A stretch of 64,000 bases of DNA. Source: Stentor coeruleus. Lineage: Eukaryota; Ciliophora; Heterotrichea; Heterotrichida; Stentoridae. The stretch is taken from contig MPUH01000113.1 in the NCBI GenBank assembly GCA_001970955.1, positions 1 through 64,000 of the forward strand, in the 5' to 3' direction. The notes beneath the pieces are model-generated. The model searched no databases. It had not been told where the DNA came from and worked only from the letters and a program-made list of their open reading frames with translations. The stretch's first letter is position 1. Every line of letters starts with the position of its first letter. A program made the translations under genes and the position numbers. Positions 29,206 to 39,034 of the stretch are shown here, in pieces.

Positions 29206-29759
29206 TTATTATAATTTTAAGTTCTTAACGATTTTAGTAGAAGTTATCAATTATAAGTGGTATTAAGAAGAAAATATTTTTCTTTAGATAGCTGAGCATG
29301 TAATTTATCGAGATATTTTTAATCAAAATGCAACAAATCTTTATTTGTTTTTAAAGAAATAGGGTCTCTGATACTGATAGGTAATCAATTACAGAAAGTA
29401 ATCTTTATGTTAATAAAATCAGAAATTTACTTACCAAATGATAATAATAGTTGAATTTTGTAGTCATCAGTAAAAATCAGTTTCCACTAATAGTTTACTT
29501 TTATATCATAAACAAGGAAATATAATAAACATCCTTTAAATATTCTTAATATATTTTTCATATCCTAAATACAAAATCGAATTCATATTACAAAATCCTA
29601 ACATCTATTTATTCCTTAAATCTATCAAATACATATCCTCTCCAACTAAAAATTAAATTTACGACCATACCTCAACTCAAACAATCATACCAAAAAAAAA
29701 ATAACATAATAAATTTAATCACTATATAAATTTTCTAATCAAATAAATATCTGAATTAC
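29206..29759. other. Intergenic region, no gene seen
   Basis: 554 AT-rich bases between FCF1's start and the ArfGAP's stop, both on the minus strand. The left portion has mixed composition. The last 200 bases are C-rich and G-poor on the plus strand, that is C-poor on the minus-strand sense, as other 3' flanks are. No ORF or RNA gene recognised. Confidence 0.5.
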
Positions 29760-30854
29760 TTAAAAAGTAGGATAAGGTTGTGACCTAGTATTTTGGTTAA
29801 AGAAATTCTGTGCCGCAATAGCTCCAAGGGGTTTAAACCCGGTTGAATTATTATTAACTGGTGCAACATTGTTTTGAGGCCCATACATTGAAAGTACTTG
29901 GCTAATTTTTTTATTTTTCTCATCTTCAACTTGATTATAATTAACTGGATTCTGTTGTAAATTAACAGTAGGTGGTGTTTGATGAGTAGGTGGGTAATTA
30001 TTATTTCCATAATTTTGCCCACTATTTCCATACTGTTGAGGTATTGGAGTATTTTGATATCCAAAATTTTGTGGTATTTGCGATCCAAATCCTTGATTCT
30101 GATTATTTGCTATTGTTGAAAATTGAAGTACTGGTGTGTTTTCAAAATGCGGAAAAGAAGGATTAATTGAAGGGTTTTGAAAAGCTGGGAAAAGTTGAGG
30201 ATTTGATGGATCTGGTACAGGAGCTTGAGGGAAAGATGGAGTGAATACAGTTGGAGAACTTGAATGTTTATGATGATTAATATGATCAATGTTAGTAAAT
30301 GAATGCGAATGCACAATTGTTGTAGGAAAATATGGTATTTTATCCTGAGGATATACTGTTGGGGTATCTGCTAAAAGATCTGTTATAATTGGACCTGTTG
30401 AAACTGGACGTTTTTCCTCTCGTTTGATTTCTTCTTTTTTAGCTTGGTTGACTGAAGCTTTTGGTTGTTTAGACATAGAAACTGGGTCTGGGCCTGAACC
30501 AATCCAAAGTTTACTTTCGTATTTATCTCTTAGGAACATCTCAACTGAATATGCAGTTGTGGTTTCTATAGGTTTGTTATAATTTTTAGGAAGATTTGCT
30601 TCCCAGTATGAATTTGCAATATCATTATCGATTGATTCAAAAATTATAAACATCTGAGGTGTCCATTTGTCAAGTGTTGTTGATTTCATTTTCGAAATAT
30701 GAGTTCCTAAGGCTCTATGGAGGCCACAGCAACGAATACAAACAAATACTCCAAGTGAAATACTAGCCCAACGTGGATTTCTCCCATTACAATCCGCACA
30801 AGTTTTGTTTCCTGCCTTAGCTAAGATAGTATTCAGTCGACTTTGATATTCCAT
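29760..30854 (-). CDS. ArfGAP zinc-finger protein (SMAP/AGE2-like)
   Basis: This 364-aa protein begins directly with an ArfGAP domain (about residues 1-120). The zinc finger is C19-x2-C22-x16-C39-x2-C42, followed by 'CGLHRALGTHISKMKSTTLD' with the catalytic arginine (R47), and 'WEANLPKNY'. The rest is disordered and rich in Pro, Asn, Gln and Ser, a common tail type for SMAP- and AGE2-like GAPs that bind coat or adaptor proteins. Its role is to stimulate GTP hydrolysis on Arf in vesicle budding. No PH or ankyrin domain is present. No intron needed. Confidence 0.9.
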   Translation of the reverse strand: MEYQSRLNTILAKAGNKTCADCNGRNPRWASISLGVFVCIRCCGLHRALGTHISKMKSTTLDKWTPQMFIIFESIDNDIANSYWEANLPKNYNKPIETTTAYSVEMFLRDKYESKLWIGSGPDPVSMSKQPKASVNQAKKEEIKREEKRPVSTGPIITDLLADTPTVYPQDKIPYFPTTIVHSHSFTNIDHINHHKHSSSPTVFTPSFPQAPVPDPSNPQLFPAFQNPSINPSFPHFENTPVLQFSTIANNQNQGFGSQIPQNFGYQNTPIPQQYGNSGQNYGNNNYPPTHQTPPTVNLQQNPVNYNQVEDEKNKKISQVLSMYGPQNNVAPVNNNSTGFKPLGAIAAQNFFNQNTRSQPYPTF

Positions 30855-30943
30855 TTATATATTACTACCAGAAAATTTTCCCGTTCAGCCTTTATTCTTT
30901 TTTAAATAAAAGAAATAGAAAAATGGCTAAAGCTCTGAAGGCA

Positions 30944-31924
30944 TTAATCAAACGTATTCATTAGATTCGATAAGTTTCTAATGCGGATCTTCTTATCCGT
31001 AAGTTTTTGACATATGATATCCAGTTGATTCACTGCCCAATTCAAAAGCCTTATAACCTCAGACCAACGCTTCTCTGGACTTCTGCATTTGAGTATTGTG
31101 ATAACTAAGTTATATCCATATATATTATAAGAAGCACATAAACAAGGCCCAGCTGTATTAGTATTTCCAGTTTTTAGCCCTGTTACTCCAGTTTGTCCAA
31201 GCAATAAATTAGTATTGCACCAGGTGAGTTTTCTACAAACTCCTTTATTTCTTACTTCACAAGAATATTTAATCTGACTAACAATCCTTGCCACCAGGGG
31301 TTTTTTTATTAATGCAGCTCCAAGTTTACCTATTTCAATTACAGTTGAAGTATTCCCCATATGAGAAAGTCCGTGCGGATTCAAAAATCTTGTAGTTTTA
31401 AGTCCTAATTTCCTACACGCAACATTCATTTGTTTAACAAAATAAATATCATTGTTGTATTTAGATTTCTGTTTGTTAATTCGAGGATCTGCTAACATTA
31501 ATCCCCCACAGAAGTCAGCTAATGCATATGCAGCATCGTTTCCACTTGGAAGCATCATTCCATATAATAAATCAATAATTTTTAACTGATCATTAGTTTT
31601 TAAATAAGCTGTTGTCCCTCCTAGTTGAGTAGCTTCTCTTGGTACAGTGACAATATCCTCTTCAGTACAAAGACTTTGTTTGATACACTGTTTTACAACA
31701 TAACAAGTCATCATTTTAGTCAAACTGGCTATATCATTTGCAGAATCTCCGTTTTTAGCCCATAAAAACTCGCCTGTTTCCACATTAATTATAGACCATG
31801 CGCTGGCAGTAACTTGTGGAGCTGGCATAAGATTTTGAGCAGAAAATGAAGCTGCGGTTCTGCACGGTGACATTCTCGCAGATTCTGGGATAAAAATTGG
31901 AGTTAGTGGGCTTTGAGGGTCCAT
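30944..31924 (-). CDS. Bacterial-type D-Ala-D-Ala carboxypeptidase (peptidase S11)
   Basis: This 326-aa protein carries the three penicillin-binding active-site motifs in order and at normal spacing: S67-L-T-K70 (SxxK), S127-G-N129 (SxN) and K251-T-G253 (KTG). Flanking sequence also fits PBP5/DacA: 'IINVETGEFLWAKNGD', 'LLYGMMLPSGNDAA', 'GLKTTRFLNPHGLS', 'TGLKTGNTNTAG'. Family members trim peptidoglycan stem peptides. A cell without a peptidoglycan wall needs no such step for itself, so the enzyme may act on ingested bacteria or on another substrate. I see no signal peptide or C-terminal amphipathic anchor. A. bacterial origin by transfer is inferred; base composition and codon style look like the neighbours, so any transfer is old. 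Confidence 0.88.
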   Translation of the reverse strand: MDPQSPLTPIFIPESARMSPCRTAASFSAQNLMPAPQVTASAWSIINVETGEFLWAKNGDSANDIASLTKMMTCYVVKQCIKQSLCTEEDIVTVPREATQLGGTTAYLKTNDQLKIIDLLYGMMLPSGNDAAYALADFCGGLMLADPRINKQKSKYNNDIYFVKQMNVACRKLGLKTTRFLNPHGLSHMGNTSTVIEIGKLGAALIKKPLVARIVSQIKYSCEVRNKGVCRKLTWCNTNLLLGQTGVTGLKTGNTNTAGPCLCASYNIYGYNLVITILKCRSPEKRWSEVIRLLNWAVNQLDIICQKLTDKKIRIRNLSNLMNTFD

Positions 31925-32036
31925 TTTATATGTTTATATTAAAAGAAATAATTAAAAGTAGGTTCATGGCCATATTGTTGTCGAGGAAATTGCATGAGCA
32001 TATTTAGAAATTTGGATAATGAGCAAAAAAGTCTAA

Positions 32037-33917
32037 TTAAGTTTTATTTGGCGCTTTATGAGGTTTTTCAGCAGTACAACTTCTAAGATGAATCTGCAGC
32101 CTGTCTTCTAAAAAGGTCCGAGAGCAATAAGGACATGGGATTAATACGCTTGTATTATAAACTTCAGAGACAATAGCATTATGTTGTTCGATATTCTTCA
32201 TAGTTTTCGATATTGGAATATCTTGTGGTGCTTCAGGAACTTGACGTCTTTCATTAGGAGGTTTTCTAGCTTCTCGTTCTTCCCAAAGTTTTGCACAAGA
32301 TTTCAAATGAATCTCAATCGAAGCTGTTCCAAATTCTCTACCACTAAATATACTTTACCATATATGACACATAATAGCTTTAGGTTTGATTAAAGATTTT
32401 TCATAAGAGTTTTCATTTTTCTTAGGTTCATAAACCCTTTGTTTAGGCGAATATTCTTTAACTTCAGGATTTTCTCCTTGTTTTTTACTTGCTGTTGGTG
32501 GAGGTTTATGAGGATTTTCACTTGTACAACTTTTCATATGCACTTCAATCCTATCTTCTAAAAATTTTCTAGAACAATTAGGGCATTGAACCATTACTTG
32601 ACTTGTAAAAGCTTCATTAACAAGATTATTTCTTTTTTCAAGAGCATTTGAAGTTAAACCTCCAGGCAGATTTTCAGGCATTGGTGGTACTGGTCTACGT
32701 TCTCTTTTTGGTTTTTTAGATTCTCTTTCTTCCCATAACTTAGCACAATTCTTTAAATGAATATCATAAGATGCAGTCCCATATTCTTTACCACAAATAT
32801 GACACATAAGAGTTTTTGGTTTTACTATATTTTTTTCATAAAAAGACTCTTTTTCTTGCCCTTTATATATGTTTTGTTCTATTTTCGGAATATAAGTTTT
32901 TATATTGTCTTCACCTCCTGCTGCTTTTGCTACTGATGGGGCTATTTTATGTGGATTATCACTTGTACAACTTTTTAAATGGATTTCAATTCTATCTTCT
33001 AAGAATGTTCTGAAACAATTAGGACAACGTGTCATAACTTTGTTTGTAAAATTTTCTGAGACGATGTTGTTGTGCTCTTCTATATTTCTATGGGTTTTGG
33101 AAATTGGTACATCTGTTGGAGCTGATGGAACTGGTTTTCTTTCATTTCGGGGTTTTTTAGATTCACGTTCTTCCCATAGTTTTGTACAGTTTTTTATATG
33201 GATTTCAATTGAAGCTGTACCGAATTCACGACCACTATATAGGATTTACCATATGTGGCACATTAAAGCTTTTGGTCTGAGGATTACTTTTTCTTTTGGA
33301 AGAGGACTTAATGTTATGTTGGTAGCTTTTGTGGGTTCTTGACTTTTTGATACTTTACCTGGAGCCTGGGTTTGGAGAAGTTTTGATGCACCTGGAGCTA
33401 GTTTGTGAGGATTATCACTAGTGCAGCTTTTCAAATGAATTTGCAGACGGTCTTCAATAAATGTCCTTAGGCAATTAGGACACTGGACCATAACATTTTC
33501 ATTATAAGACTCATAAACAAGTTTATTGTGCTCCTCTAATTCCATTCGGCTACTTCCCAAAGGTAAATCCTTAGGAGCTATAGGCACTGGTTTTCTTTCT
33601 CTTGGAGATTTCTTCATTTCTCTTTCTTCCCATAACTTTTCACATTGTTTTAAATGTATTCCAATAGAAGCTGTACCGAATTCTCTTCCACTGAATAGAT
33701 TTTACCATATATGACACATAACAGCTTTTGGTCTAAAAGTAGCTGTGCTCATAGAAACTTGGTTTTTTGTATTATTATGAACATCACCTAAACCTTTTGA
33801 AGATTGAATAGACTTTACTGAAATATTAGCTGAGGATTGGGCTAAGGGATTTTGTTTAAATTTATTTGTTGGTGAACGACTTATCTTTGGAGAGCTAAAC
33901 TTCAAGTTTGTTTTCAT
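32037..33917 (-). CDS. Serially duplicated C2HC zinc-finger protein, four units, three introns
   Basis: The spliced product is about 611 aa. Introns of 15 nt lie at 33691-33705, 33235-33249 and 32344-32358. After a 60-residue Ser/Lys-rich head there are four repeats of roughly 145 residues. Each holds an A finger (MCHICGREFGTAS-x4-H-x4-C, ending KLWEERE) and a B finger (QCPNCxRxFxEDR-x3-H-x4-C, ending SCTSxNPHK), giving eight C2HC fingers. These match the zf-C2HC_2 type of the ZC2HC1 family, but with many more copies. All three introns split the codon of the second Cys of an A finger; unit 3 (about 32805) has no intron. Function unknown; ciliary or cytoskeletal roles are often suspected for the family. 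Confidence 0.8.
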
Positions 33918-34151
33918 ACTATTTATATTGGATGATTTTTATTTAGATAAGCACTTTTATTGAAATTAAATTAAACTTGAAATTAACTAACAGAATTGAT
34001 TTATAAGTATGGTTTAATATTATAAACAATTAATAATTCTTAGTGGTCCATTTAAAAATATTTTTATATCTTTAGAAATTCAAATTGTAAACACAAAAAT
34101 TTAAAGCAAAATTCCATAATCTAAAATCCAAAATTTATTATAAAGGTCAAA

Positions 34152-35315
34152 ATGATAAGACTCACCAAACAAGAAAAGAAAAAGCTTAAATACGAAGCTA
34201 AAAGAGAGAAGCGAAAGGTTCAGAAAAAGAAATCTGATATGAGAAAACGTCAAGAGCGTGCAGAGTTCTTATCATCCCTCACCGATACTGAGCGTAATTC
34301 ATTTATCCAAGCAGAAAAGGAAGAAAAAAAAGCAAAAGAGTCTGAGCTTAACCGAGCTATGTATGAAGGAATTCCAATTCTCATAGACCTAAGTTACACA
34401 TCTTTTATGGATGAAATTGAGAGATCATCATTAATAACTCAGTTAACTCAAGCAGTAGGATTTTTAAAAAAATGCCCAAAGCAATATTTTCATCTAGTTT
34501 GTATTAACGCATCATCTGATATGCAAGAACTTCTAAAATCTAGAGGATCTAAGAAATGGATGATAGAAATAACAGATCATGATATAGAAAAATATGCTGA
34601 AAATAAAGAACCTATTATATTATCTCCTGATGGAGTATCTGTATTAGATGATGTGAATAATAAACAAGTTTATGTTATTGGTGGACTTGTCGATAGGACT
34701 AGGAAAAAAGCTTTAAGTTTAAATAGAGCTAAGGAAAAAGGTATAAAAGCTTGTCGTTTACCTATTGAAGAAGAAAATGTTGTTGTAAGGATTAATTAGA
34801 ACAAAAAACCTATTTTGAATATAAATACTGTTATTGAAATATTACAGAGAAAAGCACAAGGGGATAGTTGGAGAAATGCTTTTTTAAGTTCGATACCGAA
34901 GAGATTGTTGAGATGTGAAAATATTGTGAATGATTTTATGGATATACAAAAAGATGTTGTGATTGAGAAAGATCAGGAAGGTTTTGAGAAGGGGAATGTT
35001 ATAGTTGATTGCGATAATACTAAAGATGATTTTAAAGATGAACATGAAAATTTAGTGATTTTAGAAGTTTGTGAGGATATAGAAAATCATGATGTAATAC
35101 CAGAATTTATATGTGAAAATTTAGTAGATAGTATTAGAGATATGAATGAAGATGTAGTTGTAGAAGCTCATGATGTTATTTATAAACAAGATATAATATC
35201 TACTGAATTGATTTATGAAAAATCTGCAGATATTCCTAGAGTTGTAGATGAAAATGTAGTAATTGACGGAGTTCTAGAGGTGGCTGATAATAAAGATAAG
35301 GATCAGAATCAATAA
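34152..35315 (+). CDS. TRMT10: tRNA (guanine-N1)-methyltransferase TRM10 with acidic C-terminal extension
   Basis: The spliced product is 382 aa, with one 15-nt intron at 34785-34799. A Lys-rich N-terminal helix precedes the SPOUT-type TRM10 core. Recognisable parts are 'PILIDLSYTSFMDEIERSSL', 'LSPDGVSVLDDVNNKQVYVIGGLVDRTRKKA', 'KGIKACRLPIEE' and, after the intron, 'LNINTVIEILQRKAQGDSWRNAFLSSIPKR'. It methylates N1 of G9 (and sometimes A9) in tRNA. The last 130 or so residues form an unusual acidic Val/Asp/Glu-rich tail with degenerate 'ENVVID/EDVVVE' segments not typical of the family. Confidence 0.92.
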
Positions 35316-35508
35316 GGTTTTAGGAAAAATTTTTATTTGGGGTAGTTGAAGAAATAGGATATATACTTTTAGTTAAAAAAATGCGAATTAGTTGAAACTA
35401 TTGATATTTATAGTTACTTTTAATAAAAATCAGAAAAGCTAATACTAATATTTCCCTCTAAGTATAATCAAAAAATCGCAGACATTTTATAATAAGTTTT
35501 AATTTTCT

Positions 35509-36903
35509 ATGGCAACCTCAGCAGAAGAGTTTAAGAATCTTGGTAACATAGCTTTCAAAGAGCAAAACTATGATCAAGCCATAGAATTATACACTGAAAG
35601 TATAAAACTAAACTCACACGAGTCTAACTACTTCAGTAATCGTGGCCTAGCATATTTGCGGCTGAAAAGGTACAGAGATTCCCTAAACGACTGTCTAAAA
35701 GCTTTAAGCCTTAACTCTGATAACATAAAGGCAATGCTTCATGCATCAAAATGCTACATAGCTTATGGTGAATTAAACCAATCATATGATCTTCTTACAA
35801 AAGCTAGAAGCATGAGACCAGGAGACACAGATATTCTTGAAGCTTTTAACCTTTTAGAAATAATTCGTGTGAATATGTCAAAATACAAAGAGAATATGGA
35901 TAAAGAACAATATTATCAAGCTTTATATCACTTAGATAAAGTTGAAGAATTTGTGACTGAACAACCTGAACTAATGATAAAAAAGTTAGAAATTGTAATC
36001 TTAAGTGGAAATACTGATAGAGCTTCTTCTATGGCTTCATCTATGCTTAGAAGCTATTCAAGTAACCCTGAATTTCTAGTCCTCAAAGGTCGTCTTCATT
36101 ATTATAGTGGGGCTCAAGAAGTAGCTAAGAAACATTTTATGGAAGCTCTAAGACTAGACCCAGATTACCAACCAGCTAAAAACATGGTTAGAAAAATGCG
36201 AGATATGGACAAGTTAAAAGATGAAGCGAATCGTCTTTTTTCATCTGGTGATAACCTTGGTGCTATTGAAGCTTATACAAAACTTTTACTTGAAGATCCA
36301 GCAAATAAAACATATAATGCAACAGTTTATTCAAATCGTGCTGCTGCTTATATGAAAGAAAATGATTATGTCACTGCTTTGACTGATATAAACAATTCTT
36401 TAAAACTCAACCCAGATTTCACTAAAGCTTATATGCGCAGAGGGAATATTTATACACATCTTGGAAAATATCAAGAAGCTTATGCTGATTATGAGACTGT
36501 AAGAGAAAGAGATCCTCATTATCCTGAATTAGAACAGTCAATACGATTAACTAAATTAGAAGAGAAAAAATCTAAAAGGAAAAATTATTATAAAATATTG
36601 GGAGTTGAACAAAATTCTACACAGCATGATATTAAAAAAGCTTATAAACGTGCTGCTTTACAATGGCATCCTGATAAAAACTCAGAGACTGAAGAAAGAA
36701 GACAGCTTGCTGAGAAAACTTTTAAAGATATTGGAGAGGCTTATTCTATACTTAGTAATCCAGAAAAAAGATCGAGGTATGATCAAGGAGAAGATATTTC
36801 TGAAATTGAAGGTGGTGGAGGAGGGCAAGATCCTTCTGAGGTGTTTAGAATGTTCTTTGGAGGTGGAGGTGGAGGGTTTAAGCACTCTTATAGGTTTGGC
36901 TAA
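35509..36903 (+). CDS. DNAJC7: TPR and J-domain co-chaperone, DNAJC7-like
   Basis: This 464-aa protein has three N-terminal TPRs (about residues 3-110), a middle set (about 120-240) and a third set (about 235-350), then a J domain (about 365-430) with the essential HPD motif ('LQWHPDKN'). It ends in Gly-rich 'GGGGGQDPSEVFRMFFGGG'. This order equals DNAJC7/TPR2, which passes clients between Hsp90 and Hsp70. The Gly-rich end resembles a short G/F region. Standard length and no intron. Confidence 0.93.
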   Translation: MATSAEEFKNLGNIAFKEQNYDQAIELYTESIKLNSHESNYFSNRGLAYLRLKRYRDSLNDCLKALSLNSDNIKAMLHASKCYIAYGELNQSYDLLTKARSMRPGDTDILEAFNLLEIIRVNMSKYKENMDKEQYYQALYHLDKVEEFVTEQPELMIKKLEIVILSGNTDRASSMASSMLRSYSSNPEFLVLKGRLHYYSGAQEVAKKHFMEALRLDPDYQPAKNMVRKMRDMDKLKDEANRLFSSGDNLGAIEAYTKLLLEDPANKTYNATVYSNRAAAYMKENDYVTALTDINNSLKLNPDFTKAYMRRGNIYTHLGKYQEAYADYETVRERDPHYPELEQSIRLTKLEEKKSKRKNYYKILGVEQNSTQHDIKKAYKRAALQWHPDKNSETEERRQLAEKTFKDIGEAYSILSNPEKRSRYDQGEDISEIEGGGGGQDPSEVFRMFFGGGGGGFKHSYRFG

Positions 36904-37339
36904 TCTTAATTGGATGGTTAAGTTTTATATTGAAGAATGGTTTGAAGATTATAATTTTATTGATTAGGCTATGATTTCAGATATTTAAGAATAAATCTGA
37001 TTATACAAACTCTTTACTATCATTTGTATGTTATTTTATTCTACAGTTATTGTTCAATATAAAAATTCTTTATAATCAGAAATATTCAATAGTTTATATC
37101 AATACTTCATCATGCCACTAAGTCTAAAAATCTAAACCAAACACAAAATATTCCATTTGAGTGTTAATTTTGAAACTTCAAATTTAAAAGCAAAAAAAAA
37201 ACTTATCAAAAATGCCAAAAAGTCCTAGAAAAATTTTAAAAAATCAAGTCACAACCAAAGTCTTATAAAACCATATAAAATTTTTTTTGCATCATAATTT
37301 TCCCAAAAAATCCGATTCATGATATGAGGCTAATAAATT
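36904..37339. other. Intergenic region, no gene seen
   Basis: 436 bases between two plus-strand genes. The first part is G/T-containing 3' flank; the second (37100-37330) is strongly A/C-rich and nearly G-free, consistent with promoter and leader of the following gene. No RNA gene or repeat recognised. Confidence 0.5.
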
Positions 37340-38878
37340 ATGCGTCCCGGTGAACCAAAAAAAGGTGGTGGTGGAGGAATGTTCACCTGGGGTCGAGCAG
37401 ACGACATGAGTAATTATAAGCATATCGAAGAAGACTTAAATGACCCTAATTACGAATCTGACCCAAGCATTGAATATCATGAATCATCTCTCCATAGTTC
37501 TCCATCTAAACCAATAACCATTACTTCTCAAACTTTACCAACATCACTTACACAAGAATACTGGGTCTTTGATCATCTAGAACTTAAAAAAGAAACTCGT
37601 GAAAAAGTTGAAGAAGTTTTTACTCAAAGCACATATTCAGGATTCATTGCCTGGCTTAGATCTCTTAAACGCAATAAACTTCATAGCTATATTTTTGCCC
37701 GAACAGTTCAAGTAACTCTTGATAAAACTGAAAGTGAACATGAAGTCGCTTGGGGTCTTTTAGAACTTTTATCAACAGCCAAGCTTTTTACATCCAGGGA
37801 AATTAGAAGAGGATTTGATCGGATATATAGAAATATAAGTGAGATTATGATAGACTCTCCAAATGCTCCTGAGATTGTTTTAGAACTTTTGGCAAATACT
37901 GTTATTGGTAAAGCTTTAAATACTAATTCAATTATTAGAGTCCCAAGTTCTGTTTATAATCTTGGACAAGGAAGTTATGTGCTAAGAAATGTTAAACAAG
38001 AAATTATTAGTATAGTTGATGGGGTGAGGAATTCACAAGAAATTGTTGTTGGGGATTTAATTGAGACTATTGCTGAGACAAAAGAAAAAATTGTTGAGAT
38101 TATTAAAGAATATTATGCTAGTGGGGTTAGTGAAGGGATTATTGAATATGTAAAGACCAATAAAATTTATGGAAGTATAGTTGTTAGAAAAGCGGTTGAA
38201 CTTGCTTTAGATAGAAACAATAAGGATAAAGAATTATGTAGTAGGCTTATTGGAGAACTTTCAGGGTATTGCTCTCCAGAAACATTAGTAGAAGGTTTTG
38301 ATGATATTTTGTGGAATTCAAAAGAACTTATTATTGATGTACCTGAAGCTGGGGATATTATTAGTAAATTCCTTGCTAGGGCAATAGTTGATGATTGCCT
38401 TCCTTCGAATTATATATATGAAGCTGAAATAATTAATGATGAAAATATTGAAATTTCGATACTCTTATCAGCTTTTCAATTACTCAAGACTAAAGAAGCT
38501 TATACAAGTTTACAAAGTGTTTGGGGACCTCAAGTATCATCAATAGATGAATTCAAGCAGGTATTTAAGACTATAATTGTTGAACTTTTTGATAGCAAAG
38601 ACTTGAAAAATGCTGAAGAATGTTTAAAAGAATTAGGTTGTAAACATTATATGCATGAGTTTGTAAAGGAAATTATTGAAGCGGTAATGGATAGAAATGA
38701 AAATGAAGAAAATATTGTTGCTGAACTTTTGAAAAATTTACAAATTAGAGGTATTGTGTTAGAGAATCAGGTTTATAGAGGATTTGAAAGAGTTGAGGCT
38801 AATCTACAACAGTTGACGCTTGATGTTCCAAAAGCTGCTGAGATTTTAGCTAGACTGAAGGTTAAACTTAGTAGTTAA
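37340..38878 (+). CDS. PDCD4-like protein with three MA3 domains
   Basis: This 512-aa protein starts with a Gly-rich 'KKGGGGGMFTWG' element and 'DLNDPNYES', which parallel the KGGAGGKGxWG...DPNYD segment preceding the first MA3 domain in animal PDCD4 and plant MRF proteins. Three MA3-like helical domains follow at about residues 85-200, 230-345 and 383-500. Each has the 'ELLxxLxxxGxL...GFxRxxxxxxxLxLDVPxAxxxLxxF' signature in some form. MA3 domains bind eIF4A and restrain translation. Animals have two MA3 copies and plants four; three is the visible count here. The gene is intronless. Confidence 0.87.
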   Translation: MRPGEPKKGGGGGMFTWGRADDMSNYKHIEEDLNDPNYESDPSIEYHESSLHSSPSKPITITSQTLPTSLTQEYWVFDHLELKKETREKVEEVFTQSTYSGFIAWLRSLKRNKLHSYIFARTVQVTLDKTESEHEVAWGLLELLSTAKLFTSREIRRGFDRIYRNISEIMIDSPNAPEIVLELLANTVIGKALNTNSIIRVPSSVYNLGQGSYVLRNVKQEIISIVDGVRNSQEIVVGDLIETIAETKEKIVEIIKEYYASGVSEGIIEYVKTNKIYGSIVVRKAVELALDRNNKDKELCSRLIGELSGYCSPETLVEGFDDILWNSKELIIDVPEAGDIISKFLARAIVDDCLPSNYIYEAEIINDENIEISILLSAFQLLKTKEAYTSLQSVWGPQVSSIDEFKQVFKTIIVELFDSKDLKNAEECLKELGCKHYMHEFVKEIIEAVMDRNENEENIVAELLKNLQIRGIVLENQVYRGFERVEANLQQLTLDVPKAAEILARLKVKLSS

Positions 38879-39034
38879 TATATATTTAGGATAAAAAAAG
38901 TTTTTTTTAATGTTTTTCGATTATTATCAAGGTGAGTATGGGTTTATTATAAGAATAAAAGATTTTTATGATGATTATTAAGATTTTGCTTGGCTTGGAA
39001 AATAATTATATTTATGTAAAAACCTAATCTAATA

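Noticed and set aside
32037-33917. Four or five separate small zinc-finger genes
   Set aside because: The open stretches join through three consensus introns into one continuous repeat protein with every broken CHIC motif restored.
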